Assembly (NCBI GenBank): GCA_964030785.1 | Contig: OZ034972.1 | Location: 52,818,538-52,882,537, forward strand | Origin: Siderastrea siderea | Taxonomy: Eukaryota > Cnidaria > Anthozoa > Scleractinia > Rhizangiidae | DNA length: 64,000 nt | Direction: 5' to 3' | Part shown: positions 24,336 to 33,042 of the stretch, in pieces | Position numbering within the stretch: the first letter of the stretch is position 1 | How the letters are laid out: each line of letters starts with the position of its first letter | Notes under the pieces: generated by a model | Seen by the model: only the letters and a program-made list of their open reading frames with translations | What the model was told of the DNA's origin: nothing | The model's database searches: none | Made by a program: the position numbers and the translations under genes

Positions 24336-24946
24336 TTCCCCAAAAGGACTTGGAACAACTCATTCAATATTACAAAGGAGAACTCACCGAAAATGCCTTG
24401 TTGAACAAAGCCGCCACGCTCGCCGCCCAAAAACATGTGTTATTAGCCAACCCCCAATTACCTCCCGCCCTGGTCAATGCTCAAACCAAACCGTTGAGTC
24501 AAGAATTAATCAAGTTAACCAAACGCATTCGTCAATTTCCTGGTGGGGTGGGGGTTGGTGCACCGGGTGCTCCACCAGGCGAAGAAGGTGAGGAAGAAGC
24601 CGGAGATTTGGTGACGGGACCTGTGGAACAATGGTTGAAGCGCATGATAAAAGGCAGCCCGTCGACTCCCAAACCACCCATTACCCCTGCAACCAAGAAA
24701 GGCAAAGGAGCAACCACTACCAGTAAGATTGTCAAGAAAGGGAGTCCATCCACCAGTCGAGGGGATAGCCGGTCACGTTTAGAAGCCATTCGAGAACAAC
24801 GCAAGACCTTGGAAAAAAAGTTAGCCGAGAGTCGCAAAGGCAAAGGACCCGCTCGTGAAGTGGAACGATTGAAACCTTTACCCGGTTGGGAAGATTGGGC
24901 TCGTGGCAAAAAGTTACGACGTCGATTGGATTACGACAGTGACTAA
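24317..24946 (+). CDS. Uncharacterised late protein with helical ends and Gly/Pro/Ser-rich middle
   Basis: 209 residues. The N-terminus (MDEVYMIPQKDLEQLIQYYK) and the following helices precede a Gly/Pro/Glu linker (about 75-95), a Ser/Thr/Lys-rich stretch and a coiled-coil-like region (SRLEAIREQRKTLEKKLAES). The protein ends KLRRRLDYDSD. Its place between core proteins and the phospholipase gene suggests a virion scaffold or internal protein. I do not recognise a fold. Confidence 0.45.
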   Translation: MDEVYMIPQKDLEQLIQYYKGELTENALLNKAATLAAQKHVLLANPQLPPALVNAQTKPLSQELIKLTKRIRQFPGGVGVGAPGAPPGEEGEEEAGDLVTGPVEQWLKRMIKGSPSTPKPPITPATKKGKGATTTSKIVKKGSPSTSRGDSRSRLEAIREQRKTLEKKLAESRKGKGPAREVERLKPLPGWEDWARGKKLRRRLDYDSD

Positions 24947-24949
24947 AAC

Positions 24950-25309
24950 ATGCCCACCCAGAGGAGGAGAAGGGGTATTAAACGAAAACGCCCCCAACGA
25001 GGAGGGGCCTTGGATGTCCAAAAATGGATTGCGAAAACAGGGAAGGAATTTCATTGGCCCGGTTATCAGTACATGGGCCCTGGCACCCATTTGGCTAAAC
25101 GTCTGAAACGGGGGGATCCCGGGATCAATCGCTTGGACCAGATTGCTAAGCAACACGACATTGATTACAGTCGTGCCAAGAATTTGCAAGATAAATGGAA
25201 AGCCGATACCAAGATGATCCAAGCCATTGATCGATTACCCGGCAAGAAAAACAAGACGGAACGGGTGGTCAAGAAAATCATGCAAGCCAAGAAACGTTTA
25301 AAATTGTAA
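24950..25309 (+). CDS. Parvovirus-type phospholipase A2 virion protein
   Basis: 119 residues. A basic N-terminus (QRRRRGIKRKRPQRGG) ends in the shared QRGG motif. The rest carries the parvovirus VP1-type PLA2 signature: the calcium loop YMGPGT (near residues 42-47) and the catalytic helix with LDQIAKQHDIDYSRAK, in which the His-Asp pair is intact. Such domains open endosomal membranes during entry, and cleavage at QRGG would free the domain from its basic leader. It is the last gene of the late plus-strand cluster. A poly(A) signal (AATAAA) lies near 25341. Confidence 0.85.
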   Translation: MPTQRRRRGIKRKRPQRGGALDVQKWIAKTGKEFHWPGYQYMGPGTHLAKRLKRGDPGINRLDQIAKQHDIDYSRAKNLQDKWKADTKMIQAIDRLPGKKNKTERVVKKIMQAKKRLKL

Positions 25310-25883
25310 ACATTTAATTAACACAGTTACATGTTGTGTCAATAAACAATGAAAATGTCAATCACTGTCTCATTTTTAGTTCTACCACAATGATACAATG
25401 TTCTACCCCAAATCAAACAAGAAGCTAGTGGGTGACCCGCCGGACTAGACACAGAAGAACAAAGACAGGCCTACATTGAAAACTACTACAAGCATGAGGG
25501 CATCAGCTTGGACTACGCTAACATCCAAAAGAATCCAGGGTTACGTACCCTTGCTAAAATGTTCTGCCAAATACTAAGAGATGTTCTGCCAAATAGTCCT
25601 ACGATTTCAAAAGAGTTCTGCCAAATACTAATACGATGTTCTACCAAATAGTCATACGATTTCAAAAAAGTTCTGCCACAATGTTCTGCCAAAATACTAA
25701 GAGATGTTCTGCCAAATAGTCATACGATTTCAAAAAAGTTCTGCAAAAATACTGAGACGATTCAATGTTCTGCCAAAATACTAAGAGATGTTCTGCCAAA
25801 TAGTCATACGATTTCAAAAAAGTTCTGCCAAAATACTGAGACGATTCAATGTTCTGCCAAATACTGAGACGAATGTTCAGAGT
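25310..25883. repeat. Late poly(A) region and TTCTGCCAAAT repeats
   Basis: AATAAA at about 25341 can end the late transcripts. From about 25550 to 25875 the sequence is made of imperfect tandem copies built from GTTCTGCCAAATACTAAGAG and TCATACGATTTCAAAAAAG. The region lies between convergent genes (24950 plus, 25884 minus). No ORF is supported here. Confidence 0.7.
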
Positions 25884-26762
25884 CTAAGTCACTAAATCAT
25901 ACATGAAATCGACGCCCTCGTCGGGCGACATGTCCTCGAACAAATCAACAATGCCATCAGGGGGCAGCAATGGTTCCAAATCAAGGGAAGAAGAATCCTC
26001 GACATCCTTCAGCACCTCGGCCCACTCGTCAGGTGATATGTTCTGCAAAAAGGAAAGGTCGTCCAAGTCAGGGGGTTCCGCGACTTGCATGGCCCCCGAA
26101 TCCAAATCAAGCAGAGTACGAGAGTCCTCATTAAGGAGCTGAACAAAGGACTCCCTGGGCGATACGTTCGTATGGGATGCCTGTTTCTGTCTTTCTCTCT
26201 CCTTTAACTTTTCTCCAAACTCCCGAATGTCTTCGTCGTCGAGCACACACTCCTCCTTCACTTTCTTCAAGATGTCTTCCACTTCTAAATCTTGTTCAAA
26301 GTCTTCGAATGCTTCGAGCAGCTTCTCATGAGCAGAGCCCTCGTCGGGTGACATGTCCTCCACATGAACGAGGTCTTCAGGGGGCACCAATGTCTCCAGA
26401 TCAAAGGAAGAAGAATCCTCGACATCCTTCAGCACCTCGGCCCACTCGTCAGGCGATATGTTCTGCAAAAAGGAAAGGTCGTCCAAGTCAGGGGGTTCCG
26501 CGACTTGCATGGCCCCCGAATCCAAATCAAGCAGTGTACGAGAGTCCTCATTAAGGAGCTGAACAAAGGACTCCCTGGGCGATACGTTGGTATGGGATGC
26601 CTGTTTCTGTCTTTCTCTCTCCTTTAACTTTTCTCCAAACTCCCGAATGTCTTCGTCGTCGAGCACACACTCCTCCTTCACTTTCTTCAAGATGTCTTCC
26701 ACTTCTAAATCTTGTTCAAAGTCTTCGAATACTTCGAGCAGCTTCTCAGGACTAGAGGCCAT
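25884..26762 (-). CDS. Acidic protein made of two about 140-residue repeats
   Basis: The frame is open to 26777, but the first ATG is at 26762, giving 292 residues. The protein is an internal duplication: the block starting KLLEVFEDFEQDLEVEDILK recurs as KLLEAFEDFEQDLEVEDILK and both copies are nearly identical. Each has an acidic helix, DDEDIREFGEKLKERERQKQ, a VSPRESFVQLLNEDSRTLL segment and a DLDDLSFLQNISPDEWAEVL segment like an acidic activation domain. TATAAAAC lies about 36 bp upstream, with a donor-like GTGAGT just before the ATG. It is likely an early regulator. A 28-residue relative of its start is encoded in each TIR. Confidence 0.55.
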   Translation of the reverse strand: MASSPEKLLEVFEDFEQDLEVEDILKKVKEECVLDDEDIREFGEKLKERERQKQASHTNVSPRESFVQLLNEDSRTLLDLDSGAMQVAEPPDLDDLSFLQNISPDEWAEVLKDVEDSSSFDLETLVPPEDLVHVEDMSPDEGSAHEKLLEAFEDFEQDLEVEDILKKVKEECVLDDEDIREFGEKLKERERQKQASHTNVSPRESFVQLLNEDSRTLLDLDSGAMQVAEPPDLDDLSFLQNISPDEWAEVLKDVEDSSSLDLEPLLPPDGIVDLFEDMSPDEGVDFMYDLVT

Positions 26763-26983
26763 CTTGAGATGACTCACCTTGAGGTTCGATCTGTTTTATA
26801 GTCTCTGGGATCATTCCCCGCATTGCATAGTGGGTCATCTAGGGAGGGGGGAGGGGGGTCCCCCCACCCCTTCCCCTCCCAAAGTATCATGGGTCCTTTC
26901 TCTCATTGGTTCCTTACTCTTTCACGTGACCCTTTGTTTCTCTATAAAAAACGAGCACTGACCTCCAGCTGGTTCATCTGATC
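26763..26983. promoter_or_regulatory. Internal divergent promoter
   Basis: TATAAAAC drives the minus-strand acidic gene, and TATAAAAAA at 26943 the plus-strand polymerase fragment, 41 bp before its ATG. Between them is a G/C tract (GGGAGGGGGGAGGGGGGTCC and the following CCCC runs), CCAAT and CACGTGA motifs, and a segment starting GATCATTCC. The left half is homologous to the TIR divergent promoter (12230-12343 and its mirror). Confidence 0.6.
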
Positions 26984-27697
26984 ATGTCCTCTCACCAAGA
27001 GGAGGAGGAGGAACCAGGCCCCAGTGGCCTGACCACTCAAGAGACCTTGACGTTACTAGGCCTGAACACCTCGGACTCTGAGAGAGAAGAAGAGACGGCA
27101 GCGAATTCCCCTGATGAACCTTTGTTACCCACCGAAGAGATGGCGGACAGTGACGACATCTGTCAAGAGGCCTTGGATCGTTTCGAACGGCAACATGCCT
27201 TTCAAACCAATCTCCTTCAACAAAGTGGAGCAGGAGGTTTGGATGAGGGAACGTTTGACTTTGAACTCCAACCCTATGTCGACCGTTTGAGCAACCGTCT
27301 GGGAGTGCGCGAACGTCATTTCAATACCCAGTTACGCCAAAGGGGGAATTTCATTCCCAATCAGAACTTGACTCAAGCCCTAGAAGAGGGGTTACGTCGA
27401 GCGGTGAATCAAGTGTTGACCACCACAACGCCTGAGCTCCACGATCAAGATCGCCTCTACTTCACCATCGGTTCAAACCGCCTGCACAACAACTTCCAGG
27501 GCTGGGGATTGCGAGCAGGAGAATGGCGGCAAGGCGGGGACCGTGTGGAGGCCTTGTTCCACCGTTTAGCACAAGCCTTGAACAGCAACGAACAATTTGA
27601 AATGGACGATTCCTTTCAATTGTCCATTACTCAAGTCCATCATGCGCCTCAGGGAACCAAACCTTCATCAAAGCAGCGCTATCGTGGGATCCCGTGA
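26984..27697 (+). pseudogene. N-terminal fragment of protein-primed DNA polymerase B, truncated by the TIR
   Basis: 237 residues. After an acidic start come helices (EALDRFERQHAFQTNLLQ) and a conserved-looking block: LHDQDRLYFTIGSNRLHNNF, QGWGLRAGEWRQG and LNSNEQFEMDDSFQLSITQV. I recognise this as the N-terminal region that precedes the exonuclease and polymerase domains in animal Polinton and adintovirus PolB. No exonuclease or palm motif follows. The frame enters the right TIR at 27662 and stops after 11 unrelated residues. The fragment keeps its TATA box and may still be expressed, but it cannot polymerise DNA. Confidence 0.7.
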
Positions 27698-27806
27698 TGT
27701 GGACGAGAAAACCCGAGCCGAAATTCAAGCCTTATTCAATCGCACGTTCTGTCTCCCCGAGAACATTGATCAATTACGTATGGAACTGGAAGACTTTCAT
27801 TTGTAA
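27662..27806 (+). pseudogene. 3' end of the SLOG gene duplicated in the right TIR
   Basis: The last 48 codons (LHQSSAIVGSRDVDEKTRAE to MELEDFHL) and stop of the 12684-13376 gene are repeated here in inverted orientation. There is no promoter or N-terminal domain. In the short frame open from 27597, the fragment is preceded by polymerase-derived bases read in another frame. Confidence 0.85.
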
Positions 27807-28059
27807 TTGTACATTAGCCATTTTTACTTTTTATTTTTTCCAATTGTACATAGCCTTTTTTAGTTTTTAGTTTTTTCCAATTGTACATAGCCCTTTTTAG
27901 TTTTTATTTTTCAATTTTTAGTTTTTTTTCCATTGTAAATAGGAGCGCCCCACCCGCGTGGTAAGAGATGGACAACCATTTGTAACATCAACTCTTTTTT
28001 AATTAAAAAAGTTCACAACCCTGAGTTTGCACTATGGTCATAAATAAATGTCTCTTGAC

Positions 28060-28146
28060 TCACAGTAGCCTTGACTCCCAATAAAATGGGAGATCCGCTT
28101 CAAATTCTTCAAACTCTTGGAGTAAGTCGTCTTGACAAGAGGCCAT
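28060..28146 (-). CDS. TIR copy of truncated acidic-protein paralogue, 28 aa
   Basis: Mirror copy of 12344-12430 with the same start (MASCQDDLLQEF), promoter and donor-like ends. It reads toward the truncated polymerase gene. Confidence 0.45.
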   Translation of the reverse strand: MASCQDDLLQEFEEFEADLPFYWESRLL

Positions 28147-28442
28147 CTTGGGATGACTCACCTCGAGGTGCGATCTGTTTTATAGTCTCTGGGATCATTC
28201 CTCGCAATGCATCATGGCCTATCTAGGGAGGGGGGAGGGGGGTCCCCCCCACCCTAGTTGACCCACAATACTTTGCGAGGATCTCTATAAAAAAACCGCC
28301 TCCACTCCCCGTTTTTTCACTCCCAAGCCAGCAAGCAGTCAAGCAAGCAAGCAAGCAAGCAAGCAAACAAGCAAGAATGCCAAGTAAACGGGATAGCGGT
28401 AAGCCTTTTTTATTCCTCATCTCTTTCAACAAACCAATCTAA
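28147..28442. promoter_or_regulatory. Divergent TIR promoter with tiny outward ORF (right copy)
   Basis: Mirror of 12048-12343. The outward TATAAAAAAA is at 28286, with the ATG at 28377 (MPSKRDS) and the donor GCG|GTAAGC after 28398. If spliced to the acceptor at 29352, the frame would continue for 14 codons and gain a C-x2-C; this is a prediction from splice consensus only. Confidence 0.5.
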
Positions 28443-28936
28443 GTAGTTAGCCTGTTCTGGAGCTAACCGGGCTAGGTCCCACGTGCTCCAGGATTTAATT
28501 AATGATTCGCTTTCTGTTTAAAAAAAAAAAACAACCACGTCATGTCCGTTGACTTTTTCTGGAGAGTTGAAGAGTGATGATCGTTCTGCTTTGTTTGAAA
28601 GGAGCCGGCTGTCCATTCGCTGTTTGAATGTCAATTAGCCTGTTTTTCCCACAACGACGAACTTTTCGATTAAAAAACACTGTGTCTTATAATACTCGTT
28701 TACTAGTTTTGTTTTTTGAAATGAAACAATTTTTTTTTTTTTTTGTCGCCTCGAAAAAAATTTGAAAACCGAAGCGGTTCTGTTTAGCTCGCAATGTTTT
28801 CCCATTCCCCGCGTTGTTGTGAAACTCTGCTTCTGATCGGCTGATACTTTGACCATGGCCTTGGACCTTGACCATGGCCCGACTGGGACTGACCAATCAC
28901 AACCAATCCTAACCAAATAAGGTCATACCGTTTAGC

Positions 28937-29463
28937 TATATAAGCAGCAAAATTACCCCAAGTTCTCACTTTTTTCAAGATGGAGGAAGGTCAGGGAGAT
29001 TTACGACAGTTTTTTCACAGATTTATTCATCGCTTTACCCCAGAAGCCCTCGGCTTTACAAACAAAACGATGACAGCTAAGATTTCGGCGAAAAAAGTGG
29101 GAGATTTTTATCTGTAAAAGCCGCGGAATGGATGTTTTGAAAACAGCGAAAGCTTAACACGAGGTAAGTGTTGTGTTTTGCTGCCGGCTAAAAATATTTG
29201 TTTGTCGCCTCGAAAAAATTGGAAAACCGAAGCGGTTCTGTTTAGCTCGCAATGTTTTCCCATTCCCCGCGTTGTTGTGAAAAAATCCTTTTCTACCCGA
29301 AAGACTATTTGATTTATTTTTACTCACTCTCTGTATTTCTTTTTTCCACAGTCCAACGATGTGCTGACTGTAACGCGGTGAGACAAACGAGATGACAACT
29401 CGTATTTTCGCCGAGAAGAAAGCGAGCGGCTTGTTGAAAACAACAAGCAAACCTCCACGCAAA
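28937..29463 (+). ncRNA. Outward-reading, spliced-looking transcript of the right TIR
   Basis: Mirror of 11027-11553. TATATAAG is at 28937-28944 and a 45-residue ORF runs from 28980 to 29117. The first donor GAG|GTAAGT follows 29163, the acceptor precedes 29352 and the second donor follows 29463. The direct 85-bp repeats flank the promoter. Confidence 0.45.
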
Positions 29464-30234
29464 GTAAGCATCATTTTTTCTTATGTCAGCTAAAAAAATA
29501 TATAGATTCTTCAGAATTAATCTTGTTTACTGTTATTAACTTAGGTACTTGACCTCGTTAATTACTGTATAGTTTTATTAAGCGTATCATTTTAGTATAA
29601 ACTTAGAGTTATAATTCTGTTTCGTGATTCAAGCAAATCTAATTTATCTATTTGTGCTTTCACTTTAAGTTCGCTAGGCAAATTCATTTAATCGTTTATC
29701 GGCATTTTTCATTTGTTTTGATTGCTGTTATTTTATTTGTCGCTTTGTATTTTGTAATTGGAGACGCGTGTTCGCTTCGAAACTACTAGAAATTCTCTTT
29801 TGGTTTTGTTTACAGATTATTGCACAGTGTTGCACACATTTGACACATTTTGTCGTAAATTCAATCTGTTTACTGTGAATAAATTTGATTCTGTTTTATA
29901 ACTGTCAATTGGAAAGCTATGTTCTTCTAATTCTGTTTGGCAACCGGATTCGCTTCATTCGTTTTAAAATACAAAGGTCATGCTTTAGGTCAGAATTATT
30001 TGTTCGCAAATTATTACTTTTCTGATCGACTTATACTCTTTCCCAGGGCGCGTGTTCCATGACATTGAACTTTGGACTCCGTGCCACTGCCTGGCTTGCA
30101 TCCATCAGTTTGTTGGACAAAGAGCGGAACTCTCATCATCTGCATGCCATGGATTATCATTAAAATGATTTGTTGAGCTGTTCAAAAATGTCTGCCATTA
30201 AAACATTTTTCCAACATGGCGTGTTTTCTTTGAG

Positions 30235-30606
30235 TCAAGGACCACCCCCGCTGCTCATGTGTTGTTTTTCCATTTCGTACGCAATGGCAATCCATGCTTC
30301 TTTCAAATTGGTGTAATACCCTGGGGGTAAATGGATTTGTTTCGTCACTTGAATCGGAGCCGTTCCCTCCGCACGTTTTGGGATGTATCTCACATCTGTT
30401 TTCATCCAATGTTTTTGACTATCTTCTTGCGTCCAATTCTGTTTGGTTTGATCTCCCCATTGTTGATTAAACCCCGGGTGGGAGATATGAACTAGGGCTG
30501 CTTCCCAATCATCTTCTACCAAATAATAGGAACGAGGAAGTCGAGCCGTAAATTTTTGTCCCGTGCCTTGTGCTTGATCACTGATAAGGGTGATGTAAAA
30601 ACTCAT
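30235..30606 (-). CDS. TIR-encoded fragment of penton-like protein (right copy)
   Basis: Inverted copy of 9884-10255, with the same 123-residue product and the same TATA-containing enhancer on its outer side (30607-31078). Confidence 0.55.
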   Translation of the reverse strand: MSFYITLISDQAQGTGQKFTARLPRSYYLVEDDWEAALVHISHPGFNQQWGDQTKQNWTQEDSQKHWMKTDVRYIPKRAEGTAPIQVTKQIHLPPGYYTNLKEAWIAIAYEMEKQHMSSGGGP

Positions 30607-31078
30607 CGTGACTACTCCCTCACCTTAGGGTTTACCCTTTTATACCTACCCACGTTCCAGACATTGGACTTTGGACTTTGAGCCCGCGTTTTCTCAGCGG
30701 TTTTAACCCACCTTGAGCCCACGATCCCTTTTTCACACTGGTCAGCGGTTTCCCATTCTAAATCACGTGACTTCCGGTTCCCATGAGCCCACGATCCCTT
30801 TTTCACACTGGTCAGCGGTTTCCCATTCTAAATCACGTGACTTCCGGTTCCCATGAGCCCACGATCCCTTTTTCATACTGGTCAGCGGTTTCCCATTCTA
30901 AATCACGTGACTTCCGGTTCCCATGAGCCCACGATCCTTTTTTCACACTGGTCAGCGGTTTCCCATTCAAAACCATGTGACTTCCGGTTCCAGGCACTTC
31001 CGGTTCCGGTGACGTCATTGATTTGCTCTCGACCAATCAGAAGCCAGCATTTTCTCCAAACGGGCCCAATGTACTACT

Positions 31079-31084
31079 AATGTA
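31079..31084. repeat. Right target-site duplication of element B (AATGTA)
   Basis: AATGTA directly follows the right TIR end and matches 9406-9411. Confidence 0.9.
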
Positions 31085-32173
31085 GCTCATCACGTCTGTT
31101 TAATCCTTGCGGCTCAACATGAGAGGACGGATAAAGCGTTAACTGTAAGTATCGTTTCACGCAGAGATTTTTTCGGCTTTTCTTGGGAAAGTGTGAAAAT
31201 CTGTTTAACTGTTGAAAATCAAGCTATCATCGCTTCTTAATGAAGCCACGGTGAATATTGTAAAATGACACTATGTTCTGAATGAAAGACGTAAAGTTCT
31301 GGTTTTTGTCGAAACGTAATTCCCTGAAATAAATAAAAGACTGAATTTTGTGACATTCGGCCACGAGTAAGTTGAACACAGTCTTTCAGCCCTTGGCTAG
31401 CCGATGAAATTGTTTTCGAAGGCAAAGCTGTGCTCGATTTCGATCAATTTATGCTCGTTATTTATCCTCCGACTATTCATGGCGGCTAACAAAGCCTAAA
31501 TCAAGGCGTATCAGAGGAAGCGATCTAAGACCATCTAATGTCTCTCAATAATCCACGCGGATTTCCGTCCATCCTGTAAGTAAACTTTTCGATTTTGTAT
31601 ACAGCGGGTAAAACTAAGCTCTCCGAGAATGGAAAGAAAAACATGAGGTTCTTTGATATCCTGTCACAATCAACCAAAAAAATGGAGCAGTGTCTCTGGC
31701 TTTTCTACAAAGCGGGCGTTAAAAACGGCCTGCCGCGAGAAAACGTGCCTCGCTTTTGCACTGAGCCGACAACAACGAGTGTGTAATTGTGCACCCCAAA
31801 ATGTGCATTGTACAATCTCTACAGGAATTATTGTCACAAGCTGCGTGTATTCCTTTCCAACTGATAAAATTTCCTCACTATTTCGAAAAGTTCAGTTTTC
31901 AGTACCTTATTTTATTTATTTATTTATTTTGCAATGTCTCCTTTTTTTCTAGTTTCTCCGAAAGTTCTAAATACGTACAGAATCGCTTCATCCGGTACGG
32001 ATGAAACGCGATTTGTGCTTGTTCAGCGTATGCCTGTATAAATGTCTGAATATTCTCGCGCGAGTTTTAAAAGACTCAGTCAATGCGTCTGCGATTCTCG
32101 TCACTTTCTGCAGTTGCAAGTTTGTACCGCATTCTTAGATTTTATGAAAAATGTTTCCCTTCCACAAATCATT
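31085..32173. other. Host DNA without recognised genes
   Basis: Short ORFs occur, but none has protein-like composition or supported splice signals. AT-rich, with T-rich runs near 31910-31950. Confidence 0.4.
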
Positions 32174-32183
32174 TAACTGAATT

Positions 32184-32346
32184 AGACTACGAGCAGTCTC
32201 TCTTTCCGCTCAGGGATAGTCGAGGAAAACGAACAAACGAGCGAGCGAGTACGAAGTCGCCTGCGGCGTTGAAACGTGACGCGCCTGTCGAGCCGCTAGT
32301 GTAGTGAGACTATCCCTGAGCGGAAAGAGAGACTGCTCGTAGTCTG
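32184..32346. mobile_element. 163-bp hairpin MITE with 10-bp target duplication
   Basis: The ends are long inverted repeats (AGACTACGAGCAGTCTCTCT at the left; its complement ends at the right), continuing through CTTTCCGCTCAGGGATAGT. TAACTGAATT flanks both sides (32174-32183 and 32347-32356). A diverged relative of one arm is at about 46252-46305 (CTACGAGCAGTCTCTGTTTC). Target duplication length suggests a Mutator-like mobiliser. Confidence 0.75.
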
Positions 32347-32356
32347 TAACTGAATT

Positions 32357-33042
32357 TTAAAAACGTATACTGCACGTGACGAACCCTCTTTGATGCATGT
32401 GTATTCGTAACATACGCCTTCAAATGTAGTTCTTTCCGATCCTGTTATTGAGCAAACGGGAAACATCTCCCAAGACTTTTATCACTGCTTTACTGACAAA
32501 CGAAAAGTGCACGATGAAGAGGAGCAGCCGTGAGGAAAAAATGTGGAGGCGAGAGTTAGTGGATTTCTAATTCCCTTTGAGCCCTTCCCCCTCCCCTCCC
32601 TGTCGGTTTTTGGCAACTTGCAAACCAAATATCTCTTGACTTTTATCCAAACATTTTCTTGAAAAGTGCTGGGACTAGGATCATTGAACACACCATACTG
32701 GGTGGGTTCCCAAATGAACCCACCGGGTTTCAACTTCTTTTATTTACTTTGACACAGTTTTCACTCGCTAGCTCTGCCATGACGTTAAGGCAGGACAAAG
32801 TTCAAAACAATCAGGTATCATAAACTAAAACCAAACCAATTACAAGATGCAGATAATTAAATGAGCCAATGAGAGCTCGTAGCAAATACATGTGACCAGT
32901 GCCAAGCGTGGAAAAAACGTTCAAAGGCGAAACAAATTGGTTGTCATTGTTTTCAGCCCTAGCCTTCTTGCTCTCTTCTCGGCGTTTTTCTTGTGTGTGT
33001 GTTTTTTGTTTTGTTTTTACCAACTGCCCTTGGTGTAGCGAC
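32357..33042. other. Host DNA without recognised genes
   Basis: Nothing coding is supported. The stretch contains unremarkable AT-rich sequence. Confidence 0.35.

Larger units (their letters stand above)
9412..31078 (+). mobile_element. Element B: complete 21.7-kb Polinton with a truncated polymerase
   Basis: The element is bounded by 6-bp target duplications and by inverted repeats that pair exactly (left position plus right position equals 40490). The ends start with AG, as in Polintons. It encodes integrase, capsid, penton-like proteins, protease and packaging ATPase, almost all on the plus strand, with intact reading frames. DNA polymerase B is represented only by its N-terminal part next to the right TIR. 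Intact ORFs and nearly identical TIRs suggest recent insertion or active maintenance. Base composition is clearly more GC-rich than both flanks. Confidence 0.9.
27662..31078. repeat. Right terminal inverted repeat, 3417 bp
   Basis: Inverted copy of 9412-12828. It ends TGTACTACT at 31078 and is followed directly by the AATGTA target duplication. All features of the left arm recur in mirror image: the short acidic ORF, divergent promoter, outward transcript, penton fragment and enhancer. Confidence 0.9.

Noticed and set aside
25550..25870. Possible CRISPR array from regular TTCTGCCAAA repeats
   Set aside because: Units are imperfect, spacing is irregular and spacers are themselves repeated; the context is a eukaryotic viral element.
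9412..31078. Catalytic PolB hidden elsewhere in element B
   Set aside because: I looked through all large frames on both strands and saw no exonuclease or palm motifs; only the N-terminal fragment at 26984 is present.
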